A stretch of 6,191 bases of DNA from Thermoplasmata archaeon (GCA_021790415.1 JAJYDZ010000116.1:1-6191); one strand, 5' to 3'; positions 1-6,082 are shown, numbered from the stretch's first letter. The notes: generated by a model not told the origin, from the sequence alone. Program-made: numbers and translations.

Positions 1-71
1 GCAAAGGCAAGGCTTCCGGACATTATCATCAGAGATGATATTGCTAAAACTAAAACTGCTGTTTTGTTCAT
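1..71 (-). CDS. Secreted/exported protein, N-terminal signal peptide only (partial)
   Basis: Reading the reverse strand from ATG at 71-69 gives 23 complete codons that run off the left window edge. The peptide has a Lys at position 3, a hydrophobic core (AVLVLAISSLMIM), then S-G-S-L-A-F-A, a good signal-peptidase I site. This is a typical Sec signal peptide, so the protein is probably exported or surface-bound; its mature part is outside the window and its function cannot be told. There is no Shine-Dalgarno motif before the ATG. A TATA-like stretch (TTTATG) lies about 25-30 bases upstream, so the mRNA may be leaderless. A 16-bp palindrome overlaps that promoter position. The open frame is short, but the signal-peptide pattern is much better than expected by chance. 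Confidence 0.7.
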   Translation of the reverse strand, partial: MNKTAVLVLAISSLMIMSGSLAF

Positions 72-90
72 GATTAACTATTGGTAGAAA

Positions 91-106
91 CATAAACTAG
101 TTTATG
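91..106. promoter_or_regulatory. Perfect 16-bp palindrome over the putative promoter of the secreted-protein gene
   Basis: CATAAACTAGTTTATG is identical to its own reverse complement. It lies 20-35 bases upstream of the reverse-strand ATG at 71, exactly where the archaeal TATA box should be for a leaderless transcript. A dimeric regulator bound here would compete with TBP. The palindrome is seen directly; the operator role is inferred. Confidence 0.4.
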
Positions 107-199
107 GTACAATAGATCAGTACACACATCTTTAATAGAATGTTGAAATTGAAGACTTGGTACAACAAATCGTCATTCCTTTATCACTATCACACAAGC

Positions 200-860
200 T
201 ATCCTACATATAATTCCTGACAACCCCCGATGCATTTTTTTGAAAAAATTAAATTTGCCATGACAATACCGGGAAAAATCTATCATACAGCGGAGAGCAT
301 TTATAATCTCATGCAGGATGTTATACTCGAAGGGTTTCTAAATCTCTTCCGCACAACCTGAAGCACCTCTCATATGTTATCATGCGATTCAGAATGACAT
401 TTCCTGGTATAGAGGACAAAACCGCATAATGCATCGCGTACAACCATAATAATAGAGAATTCCGAAGCGGTTGTGCCATCTATCCGCAGCGCTTATTGGT
501 GTATGACCTGTTTCAGCTTTTCAATATTTTTTCATGAATTTATGAACTGCTCCTTCCATCTATGCATCTTCTTATGGCGGATTCCAGCAACACCTTGTTT
601 GTATATGTGCAATGCGGTGATATGATTTCACATATTCTTTCTGATCTGAAGACAATCTGATCATGCCTGCATATCATGGGACGGTGAACTGCAGTGAATG
701 AGTAATCAACCGATTTCACATTCCTTCTTTCTGTCTTGTAAAGAACAAGTCTTTTACCACATTTCGGACATGTTGTGAATCCTGGTGAAAAGGTAATCTC
801 CATGTTCACTTCAGCTTGAGGAATACCTTTTTCAATTTCACAATCATTCCTATGAATCAT
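200..860 (-). pseudogene. Decayed transposase (Cys-pair N-terminus, methanogen type)
   Basis: From ATG at 860-858, 106 codons remain open on the reverse strand, ending at TAA 542-540. This part carries a zinc-finger-like pair (CPKCGKRLVLYKTERR), then FTAVHRP and a Cys at residue 64, and ends in a G-R-S-S-S segment. After the stop, recognisable transposase-like pieces continue in shifting frames: D-A-L-C-G-F-V-L-Y-T-R-K-C-H-S-E-S (about 380-430), E-V-L-Q-V-V-R-K-R-F-R-N-P-S-S-I-T (about 320-365), F-P-G-I (about 262-277) and C-H-G-K-F-N-F-F-K-K (about 235-270). I recall this order from a family of multi-domain transposases in methanogens, but cannot name the IS family. Several stops and frameshifts mean it is inactive. 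The left boundary (~200) is where recognisable segments end, and no terminal repeats were found. Confidence 0.7.
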
Positions 861-885
861 TGAAAATTGGATGGTTTTGGGAAGA

Positions 886-902
886 CCCCAATATTTAAGG
901 GG
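886..902 (+). promoter_or_regulatory. Archaeal promoter (TATA box ATATTTAA) of the peptide/radical SAM operon
   Basis: ATATTTAA at 891-898 is a good archaeal TATA box. Start of transcription would fall near 918-922, giving a leader of about 25 bases that carries the Shine-Dalgarno site of the peptide gene at 946. The box is flanked by CCCC (886-889) and GGGG (899-902), and TTGGG/CCCAA arms lie just upstream, so an operator may overlap it. A second AT-rich stretch (AGAATATAAC, 910-919) is too close to the start codon to be preferred. Confidence 0.55.
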
Positions 903-934
903 ATGTTTTAAGAATATAACCGTTTTAATCAGTT

Positions 935-941
935 GAGGTGA
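935..941 (+). promoter_or_regulatory. Shine-Dalgarno site GAGGTGA that sets the GTG start at 946
   Basis: GAGGTGA is a 7-base match to the archaeal anti-Shine-Dalgarno complement (AGGAGGTGAT), 4 bases before GTG 946-948. A competing frame has a shorter GGAG (948-951) 4 bases before ATG 956. The longer match favours the 946 frame. Confidence 0.6.
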
Positions 942-945
942 AGAA

Positions 946-1050
946 GTGGAGAACTATGATAGAGAAACCAAGCACGAGTACAGCTTCGGTAACAGCACAT
1001 GGTGGAAGCAGAGTTCTATGGAACCGTGGGACTGTTTCATTGGGCTGTAA
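946..1050 (+). CDS. Putative RiPP precursor peptide, 34 aa
   Basis: This small gene starts with GTG, 4 bases after a strong GAGGTGA site, and ends at TAA 1048-1050. The N-terminal third is charged and leader-like (ENYDRETKHEY). The C-terminal part is rich in aromatics: F14-G15-N16, W19-W20-K21, then E26-P27-W28-D29-C30-F31 and the end I-G-L. Three Trp and one Cys in 34 residues is unusual for a chance frame, and the third codon positions are G/C in about two thirds of codons. It lies directly upstream of a radical SAM/SPASM enzyme with a leader-binding PqqD-like domain, separated from it by a hairpin, which is the usual layout of a RiPP precursor and its maturase. Inferred role: ribosomal substrate whose C-terminal half is crosslinked. 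No homologous family is recognised. An overlapping +1 frame (956-1075, 39 codons) is the main alternative. Confidence 0.68.
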   Translation: MENYDRETKHEYSFGNSTWWKQSSMEPWDCFIGL

Positions 1051-1066
1051 ACGGGTACATTTGTGC

Positions 1067-1115
1067 TACCACTGAGAAAAATCAGTGGTATTAATCATTT
1101 TTTCTTCATTTATTA
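1067..1115 (+). terminator. Hairpin plus T-run between peptide gene and maturase (attenuator)
   Basis: TACCACTGA (1067-1075) and TCAGTGGTA (1082-1090) form a perfect 9-bp stem with a 6-base GAAAAA loop. It is followed by a T-rich stretch with six Ts at 1098-1103. It begins 17 bases after the peptide stop codon and ends before the maturase Shine-Dalgarno. It probably stops most transcripts after the peptide gene or protects its 3' end, so the substrate is made in excess of the enzyme. The structure is directly visible; the attenuation role is inferred from similar RiPP operons. Confidence 0.65.
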
Positions 1116-1140
1116 CACAGAAAAAGGAGGTATATGGGAA

Positions 1141-2493
1141 ATGAGATATTTGCTATTAAAACCGGATATGGAGTTGATCAAAACTACACGAGGAGGATTG
1201 CTTTTTGACCGAATGAGGGGAAAGCACATAATGCTCACCCCCACCGAAGGATTAATATTGTCGCTATGTGATGGGAGCAGAACATTTGAAGATATAACAA
1301 AATACATTGCTAAAACCTATGGCTTAGATAAGGTAAAATGTGAATACGATGTCAAAAACTTTATATTATCAATACAAAAAGAAGTTCTTGTACAACTGGA
1401 TCGCCCTATAGAGGTGCAAACAAAAACTGTCTCACCCGACTCTTTCAAGGAGATTGGGTACAGTGAAGTTTTAATTCCTGAAAAAATAATGACATTGGGG
1501 ATATCACCAACTTACGACTGCTCACTGAAATGTGAATACTGTTTCGCAAGAGCTGGGGAGAATGACACTCATTTAAAGATGTTGAATTTGGAAACTGTTA
1601 AAAGAGTGCTTAATGAGGGCGCAGAATTAGGGGCTATAAGATTGGATGTAAGTGGAGGAGATCCTATAAATTATAGATACATGCCAGAAATGGTCAAAGA
1701 GACAGTGGAGCTGGGATATAGAGATATTACCATTTCTACTAAAGGAGTTGCTGTAAATGCGGACATTGCAAGAAGGTTACGTTTGGCTGGCCTCAATAAA
1801 ATCCAATTAAGCATTGACACGCTCAATCCAGAATTATACGATTCAATTGTTGGACGCGATGGCATGTATCAACGGATGATCCGAGGGTGGTACAACCTAA
1901 AGAAAGAAGGGTTCACTATGGTAAATCGCGCTACTGTCACAAGAAGAACTATCAATCATGTGGTGGATATGCTCAAAAAAACATACGATATGGGCATTTA
2001 TAGTGCTAGACTTATTGGGGTTCAAGAATATGGTAGGGGGAAAAACAGTATGATGGCGCCAATTGAAGATATGGTTAAGCTAAGAGAAGATGTAGAAATT
2101 TTGTCTGAAAGCTATCCTAATTCAAGGTGGATAGTTGGTGACCTTGGGTTTGGAGAACCCTACCCATGTGAGGGGGGAATATCCAGGATTTGGGTTCACC
2201 CGGATGGAAGGGTATCACTATGTGATGTGGCCGGTACTTACCTCGATAGCAGCCCAATTTTTGTTTTTGGAAATATAAAGAATGAAAAACTTTCAGAAAT
2301 CTGGAAAAATAAAATTCCGTCACTATTCAGAACCGTGCGTGACTCAAAATGCTTAAACTGCTCCATAGCCAATGAATGCAGAGGTGGATGCCCTTTATTT
2401 GCATCAACGTACTATGGTGATGTTATGAAAGCCATCCCTACTTGTAAACCATTGAAAGAAGGGGGGATCATTTGGAGAAAAGCCACTTTATGA
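1141..2493 (+). CDS. Radical SAM/SPASM peptide maturase with N-terminal PqqD-like (RRE) domain, 450 aa
   Basis: The start is ATG 1141, 9 bases after GGAGGT (1126-1131). The GTG at 1063 would add 26 residues read through the hairpin and is rejected. Residues ~5-90 look like a PqqD-type fold (LTPTEGLILSLCDGSRTFEDI), the leader-binding RRE seen in RiPP enzymes. Residues ~115-330 are the radical SAM barrel: C127-x3-C131-x2-C134 for the SAM-bound 4Fe-4S cluster, with G-G-D-P at 172-175 as the SAM-contacting motif. The C-terminus is a full seven-Cys SPASM domain: C343, G356-x4-C361, C404-x2-C407-x5-C413-x3-C417, C435, expected to hold auxiliary clusters. Such enzymes use a 5'-deoxyadenosyl radical to form C-C or thioether links in peptides, in the cytoplasm. 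The substrate is inferred to be the 34-residue peptide encoded just upstream. Family assignment is firm; the exact chemistry is unknown. Translation is coupled to the downstream transporter by an ATGA overlap. Confidence 0.93.
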   Translation: MRYLLLKPDMELIKTTRGGLLFDRMRGKHIMLTPTEGLILSLCDGSRTFEDITKYIAKTYGLDKVKCEYDVKNFILSIQKEVLVQLDRPIEVQTKTVSPDSFKEIGYSEVLIPEKIMTLGISPTYDCSLKCEYCFARAGENDTHLKMLNLETVKRVLNEGAELGAIRLDVSGGDPINYRYMPEMVKETVELGYRDITISTKGVAVNADIARRLRLAGLNKIQLSIDTLNPELYDSIVGRDGMYQRMIRGWYNLKKEGFTMVNRATVTRRTINHVVDMLKKTYDMGIYSARLIGVQEYGRGKNSMMAPIEDMVKLREDVEILSESYPNSRWIVGDLGFGEPYPCEGGISRIWVHPDGRVSLCDVAGTYLDSSPIFVFGNIKNEKLSEIWKNKIPSLFRTVRDSKCLNCSIANECRGGCPLFASTYYGDVMKAIPTCKPLKEGGIIWRKATL

Positions 2494-3707
2494 ATGGACA
2501 GGATGAAGTAGGAAGTCTATCAGGAAAATTTAAAGTATTTGTCATTTCTAAATTTTTTATAGTTCTTGGATCTGGTTTTTTCACTATTTTATTGCCATGG
2601 ATGTCTTTGTCAATTACCGGTTCAACTCTGTTTACAGGAATAATAGAAGGTATTGTGGCAATACCCCTTTTAACAAGTTTTATCACTGGAGCGTTTATTG
2701 ACAAAGTCTCTATGAAAAAAAATCTCTTTTTAATTAGTGTTTTCGGTATTGCTTTGGCAACCGCTTCTTTAGTGTTTTCACTCTCTTTGCATACTTTTTT
2801 GCTGATCATTTTGGCAATAACGGTACCTGTTATTATTATCTCCTATCTTGATGACATACAGGCAACGAGCAGTTCGTATTTCGACAAAATACTTTTGACT
2901 GACAAACAATTGAAAAAGGGAATCGCCATAAGGAGGGGGACCAGATCAATTGCAAGGATTTCAGGCATGGCAATCTTTAGTTATTTTATAATATTTGGTT
3001 TTGTCTTCTCTATTTATTTCCTAGTAATAATTTACTTTGTAGCTGGTCTTATTTTTTTCACCATAAGGCAGAACATTGTTACAGAGCACATAGAAAAGTC
3101 AGAATCAATCGAATTTCTTCATGGTATCAAGAAATTTCTATCGAATCCTTTTCTTAAAGAATTAACTATACTATCAATAATAATGAATCTATTTTTTGGC
3201 ATGATCTCCGTAGGATTTGCCGTATTGGTAAAATCTTTTTTCAATCTTGACGGGTCATATTTCTCTTATATTCTGATCAGTTTGGCTCTGGGAGACGCAT
3301 TTGGGAGTATACTATCTAGTCATACAACCAATGTTAAAGGTAAAATAATCGGCACAATCTCAATTACCTCTGGATTTCTTTTTTTAACAATATACTTATT
3401 TTCAACGGAACATCTATATTTTGCACTTATTCCAGTGACTTTTTTCATAGGTCTTTTATCTGGAATCATGAATGGTTTAGTATATGCCATGATGATAAAA
3501 AACACAGAACCAGATTTGATAGGCTCAACATTTGGTTCTTTTAGTTCTTTGTTTGGCGGTATTACATTTATTTCTGGCTTTATTGCGGGATTTGTTCTTA
3601 TATATCTCCCTGCCCCCTCACTTTTCTTATTAATTGGGCTACCGATCATTGGAACAGGAATCCTATCCTCATTCTCTTTTCCAAACCTGAGAAAGGTCTC
3701 ACTTTAA
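2490..3707 (+). CDS. MFS transporter, probable exporter of the modified peptide, 405 aa
   Basis: The protein has about 12 hydrophobic segments (roughly residues 16-37, 43-70, 78-97, 101-120, 155-173, 175-192, then 226-247, 256-276, 285-305, 309-335, 343-371, 375-396) with a polar central loop at 193-225, the 6+6 plan of the major facilitator superfamily. G-A-F-I-D-K-V-S-M-K-K-N (67-78) is the family's motif A between helices 2 and 3. It would sit in the cytoplasmic membrane and act as a proton-driven exporter. ATG 2490 overlaps the maturase stop as ATGA, indicating translational coupling. A TTG at 2472, preceded by GGGGGGATC, would add six residues and is a real alternative. Its place in the operon suggests export of, or immunity to, the peptide product; substrate specificity cannot be read from sequence. 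The coding sequence is visibly T-rich, as expected for a membrane protein. Confidence 0.88.
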   Translation: MNGQDEVGSLSGKFKVFVISKFFIVLGSGFFTILLPWMSLSITGSTLFTGIIEGIVAIPLLTSFITGAFIDKVSMKKNLFLISVFGIALATASLVFSLSLHTFLLIILAITVPVIIISYLDDIQATSSSYFDKILLTDKQLKKGIAIRRGTRSIARISGMAIFSYFIIFGFVFSIYFLVIIYFVAGLIFFTIRQNIVTEHIEKSESIEFLHGIKKFLSNPFLKELTILSIIMNLFFGMISVGFAVLVKSFFNLDGSYFSYILISLALGDAFGSILSSHTTNVKGKIIGTISITSGFLFLTIYLFSTEHLYFALIPVTFFIGLLSGIMNGLVYAMMIKNTEPDLIGSTFGSFSSLFGGITFISGFIAGFVLIYLPAPSLFLLIGLPIIGTGILSSFSFPNLRKVSL

Positions 3708-3723
3708 TCCCTAGACATTATAA

Positions 3724-3752
3724 TTTTTTTACCTAACTTTATAGGTATTTTT
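3724..3752 (+). terminator. Operon terminator: T-run and short hairpin
   Basis: Seven Ts (3724-3730) lie 17 bases after the transporter stop codon. They are followed by a 6-bp hairpin (TACCTA 3730-3735 / TAGGTA 3742-3747) and a second T-run. Archaeal RNA polymerase stops at U-tracts even without strong hairpins, so this is a likely 3' end for the operon. Confidence 0.5.
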
Positions 3753-3753
3753 G

Positions 3754-4013
3754 ATCGCTACATCCATAAGATTTCTATCTTTACTGCTAACAGTTCAATC
3801 ATTGATTCCCACCGAATTTGTTCTTCTGAGTCTCCCAGATATGCCATATAATCGATCTACATTGTGTCTATGGTTTTCACTTCTGATATCTTCGTCTTCT
3901 CCAGTATTTATGCAAAATATATGGTTCGACATTTATCTACCTTAGTTATAGCTTTCATTCCATTTTCACCATTTCCCATTGTCGGTAATGAATTCGTTCT
4001 CCTATCTTTCAGT
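3754..4013 (-). other. Gene-poor stretch; possible decayed reverse-strand gene cut by the IS
   Basis: No intact gene is evident. The reverse strand is purine-rich, as coding strands often are, and shows broken open frames. One, starting at ATG 3932, runs 45 codons to TGA 3797-3795. Another frame holds M-A-Y-L-G-D-S-E-E-Q-I-R-W (from ATG 3847) and ends at TAG 3760-3758. If the IS and one target copy are removed, that second frame joins without a stop to reverse-strand sequence right of the IS (about 5860-5990), with only two stops over roughly 140 codons. A forward frame of about 98 codons across the same joint is also open, so coding strand and identity are unsettled. No family is recognised. 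Confidence 0.25.
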
Positions 4014-4019
4014 CTGTAT
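4014..4019. repeat. Target site duplication, left copy (CTGTAT)
   Basis: CTGTAT directly abuts the left inverted repeat and recurs exactly at 5860-5865 directly outside the right one. A 6-bp duplication fits the 5-6 bp usual for IS1634-type elements and fixes the IS ends. Confidence 0.9.
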
Positions 4020-4030
4020 CGGAAGTTCCA
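4020..4030 (+). repeat. IS left terminal inverted repeat
   Basis: CGGAAGTTCCA is the exact reverse complement of 5849-5859. Similarity falls off beyond these 11 bases. It is itself nearly palindromic (GGAA-GTTCC), which may matter for transposase binding. Confidence 0.88.
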
Positions 4031-4092
4031 TGAAAATTAAGTGAAATAACTCATCTAGAATGGCGTTCCAGCCTATTTTTTTCTTTTGACAT

Positions 4093-5722
4093 TCAATTTT
4101 TTCTTGTGGCTACAATTATTCCCCGGTTTGGAATAGCATTAGGGAGGGTCACTCCCAGTGCACTCATAAGATCTGATCCAAGTTTTCTTGGCTTTGGAAT
4201 CGAATTATACTTCACAGCACCGACCTGTACGGTAATGCAGTTTATTGATGATAATTCATGTATTCCCTCTTCAACAGTAACATTGAGATCAATCCACTTC
4301 TCCCTGAGGTGTTTTTCAATGATGTATGAAAGCATGGCAATGAACACATGAGCGCTTGTGCGTGATTTCTTTCTCACGAGAATTGGACGTAATTCTATGG
4401 TATCGGATTTCATTGTTCTGAAGGCCCATTCCACGTTTGCAAGATCTTTATACCTCTGGTGGATTGTATCCATGCTTCCCTGATCCACGGGAATATTTGA
4501 TCGGATCACATAACAGCCGTCAAGGTGTGATTCATCCTTCAGGAGTTTCTCATCTATTTTTACTGTCAACACACGATCCTTGGCTTCAATGACCATGAAA
4601 CCAGATACCTTCAGTTTCTCAATTCTTTCATTGATTATATTAATGGCTGTTGACACATCAGCCTTTGGATGTTCTGACAGGTATCTATTTCTCTCATCGG
4701 TTATACTCCTGATCTTTTCGATCTTTCTGTTCCTGCTGTCCTGAATCTCTCGGGCTCTCACCGGGTTCCTGCGTAATATGTACCTGATATTTTCATGGGT
4801 GCTCTCACAGAACTTTTCGGTGAATAATTCCATCTGAATCACTCCCTGTTTCAGGAGTGTTTCCATCTGCGGTTTTGTTGTTGCTGTGATATAATAGAAT
4901 TTCTCATTATCCAGATCAGCAATCTGTTCAGTCTTGATCATACCACGATCACCAACCATGGTTACCGATTCACATCCGAATTCATCTGCAAGTTTCCTGA
5001 TCTGTGATGTGAATGTTTTCACATCACTGGTATTTCCCTGAAATACCTCAATGGATATTGGCAACCCATTGTCATCTGTGAGGAGACCGATGACAATCTG
5101 CATCTTTCCTCTCTTTTTATCACGATTATATCCGAAATCTGCATATTCATTCTTCATACCCTCAAGGTATGATGAGGTTACATCATACAGATAGAGAACA
5201 GGTTTCTGTTCCCCATATCTTGAATTGAATAATCTCTTTTCAATTATTCTCTGATGTGATTCAAGCAAATCTATTGCATCGTAGAGATTATCCTCGTTGA
5301 ATTTATCCATGCCTATGATATCAACCGCTGCATGAGTCTGTGCCAGTATCACATTGGCTATTCTTGATCCTGGTTCAATGAGTCTGGCAAGGATCATCCA
5401 CAGTGATAGTTTCGCTTCCTGTGTATTGCCGAATGCTTTCACTATGCCAAGATCCTGTGCCGCCTTGAATAGTGAATATGCCGCACCAACGGATAGCCCC
5501 TGTTCGGCATCTATATCCTTCCGATCGATCAGGTAATCAGCCAGATTCTCCTTATATTTCAATGCCAGTTTTATTGTTTGTATTTATTTCAGTAGGAGAG
5601 CATTTCGAGATGTTTGCTATGGTTCTATGCTTAACTTTGTTTCCATCCCTGTAAGAATCCCGGATGAGAACCCGTCTATATTCCCTGCCACCTATGCGGG
5701 TTATGCCCTCCTCAACATGCAT
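4093..5722 (-). pseudogene. IS1634-family DDE transposase, frameshifted by a 4-bp duplication
   Basis: Two reverse-strand frames make up the gene. The first starts at ATG 5722 (M-H-V-E-E-G-I-T-R-I-G-G-R-E-Y) and reaches S-P-T-E-I before leaving frame and stopping at TAA 5554-5552. The second continues as Q-T-I-K-L-A-L-K-Y-K-E-N and runs 489 codons from 5562 to the stop at 4095-4093. At the joint, reverse-strand AAATAAAT (5582-5589) is a tandem 4-bp duplication. Removing one copy restores a single frame of 541 residues, the usual length for the family. Catalytic acids in the second frame (numbered from its first codon) are D127 in Y-D-V-T-S, D205 in G-D-R-G and E378 in V-E-W-A-F-R-T-M-K, all intact. 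Programmed frameshifting is not usual in this family, and no slippery site is seen, so recent inactivation is the simpler reading. The N-terminus is lost from the longer frame, so that product is unlikely to work. Confidence 0.88.
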
Positions 5723-5828
5723 TGTACTGATGATCGATAACTGTATATGGACATTTCTATAGTTAGTGGCTACATATCAGAAAAATATGAAATCATATAC
5801 AACTATACATTCACAGGAGATTTCAACA

Positions 5829-5836
5829 ATTTATAG
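5829..5836 (-). promoter_or_regulatory. Candidate TATA box of the transposase inside the IS right end
   Basis: On the reverse strand CTATAAAT follows TTCC, a fair BRE/TATA pair, close inside the right inverted repeat. Transcription would start near 5806 with a leader of about 85 bases. An alternative TATA-like stretch (CATATACAG, about 5746) would give a leaderless message at ATG 5722, which has no Shine-Dalgarno. Confidence 0.35.
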
Positions 5837-5848
5837 GGAAAAATGGAG

Positions 5849-5859
5849 TGGAACTTCCG
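5849..5859 (-). repeat. IS right terminal inverted repeat
   Basis: TGGAACTTCCG, the exact reverse complement of the left repeat at 4020-4030. It is followed immediately by the CTGTAT target copy. Confidence 0.88.
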
Positions 5860-5865
5860 CTGTAT
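5860..5865. repeat. Target site duplication, right copy (CTGTAT)
   Basis: Exact match to 4014-4019, directly outside the right inverted repeat. Confidence 0.9.
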
Positions 5866-5899
5866 GACTCATCCATTATGCTCATGACAATGCAGAACA

Positions 5900-5970
5900 T
5901 AGGTGATTCAAGAGTAGAAATGATGGCATTTAGACGTCGGGGTTCTGCATGGGATTGCTTCACAATCTGA
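5900..5970 (+). pseudogene. Possible decayed second copy of the RiPP precursor gene
   Basis: A forward frame ends in G-S-A-W-D-C-F-T-I and stop (5968-5970), echoing S-S-M-E-P-W-D-C-F-I-G-L and stop of the peptide gene at 946-1050. The DNA shows the same landmarks in the same order: AGGTGA (5900-5905), A-rich start region with ATGAT, CGG, GTTCT, then TGGGATTGCTTCA against TGGGACTGTTTCA (11 of 13). The Ser and Trp codons are in the same phase, with six bases fewer between them. The start region is in another frame and about 40 bases are missing, so it looks like a relic. An intact short peptide from ATG 5878 (30 codons) or ATG 5920 (16 codons) cannot be excluded, though neither has a well-placed Shine-Dalgarno. 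Chance similarity over so short a stretch remains possible. Confidence 0.35.
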
Positions 5971-6082
5971 TACCTGCGAACGGATAGGCTTCTTATGTCT
6001 CAGAGCCTGTAAGTGACTCAAATTTTAACCTGTCTATCTGGCTTTTTACTGGTAAAATAACACATAACTTGAGGGGCACCTC

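Larger units (their letters stand above)
4020..5859 (-). mobile_element. IS1634-family insertion sequence, complete ends, 1840 bp
   Basis: The element is bounded by 11-bp perfect inverted repeats (CGGAAGTTCCA at 4020-4030, its complement at 5849-5859) and a 6-bp CTGTAT target duplication. It holds one reverse-strand transposase gene filling most of its length. The exact duplication suggests a fairly recent insertion that has not been rearranged, but the transposase carries a frameshift, so the copy can probably no longer move by itself. It could still be mobilised by an intact relative. It lies between the peptide operon and the RNase P RNA gene and splits a stretch of unclear coding potential. 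Confidence 0.9.

Noticed and set aside
956..1075. A 39-codon frame from ATG 956 overlapping the peptide gene, with GGAG 4 bases upstream and two Cys near its end.
   Set aside because: Its Shine-Dalgarno is shorter than that of the GTG at 946, its stop lies inside the hairpin stem, and its residues are not RiPP-like. It is kept only as the main alternative.
1063..1140. GTG 1063 as the start of the radical SAM enzyme, adding 26 residues.
   Set aside because: The extension reads through the hairpin and T-run and has no Shine-Dalgarno, while ATG 1141 has GGAGGT at good spacing and starts directly before the PqqD-like domain.
2117..2809. Reverse-strand frames of 68 and 113 codons inside the radical SAM and transporter genes.
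   Set aside because: They are shadows of well-supported forward genes and have no features of their own.
3758..3847. Reverse-strand 29-codon frame starting M-A-Y-L-G-D-S-E-E as a separate small gene.
   Set aside because: No start signals are seen, and it is in frame with other broken segments, so it reads better as part of a decayed gene.
3751..3945. Forward 64-codon hydrophobic frame after the transporter.
   Set aside because: It has no Shine-Dalgarno, and its hydrophobic content follows from the T-rich strand. No family features are seen.
4106..5654. Forward frames of 60-81 codons inside the IS.
   Set aside because: They lie opposite the transposase frame and show no independent evidence.
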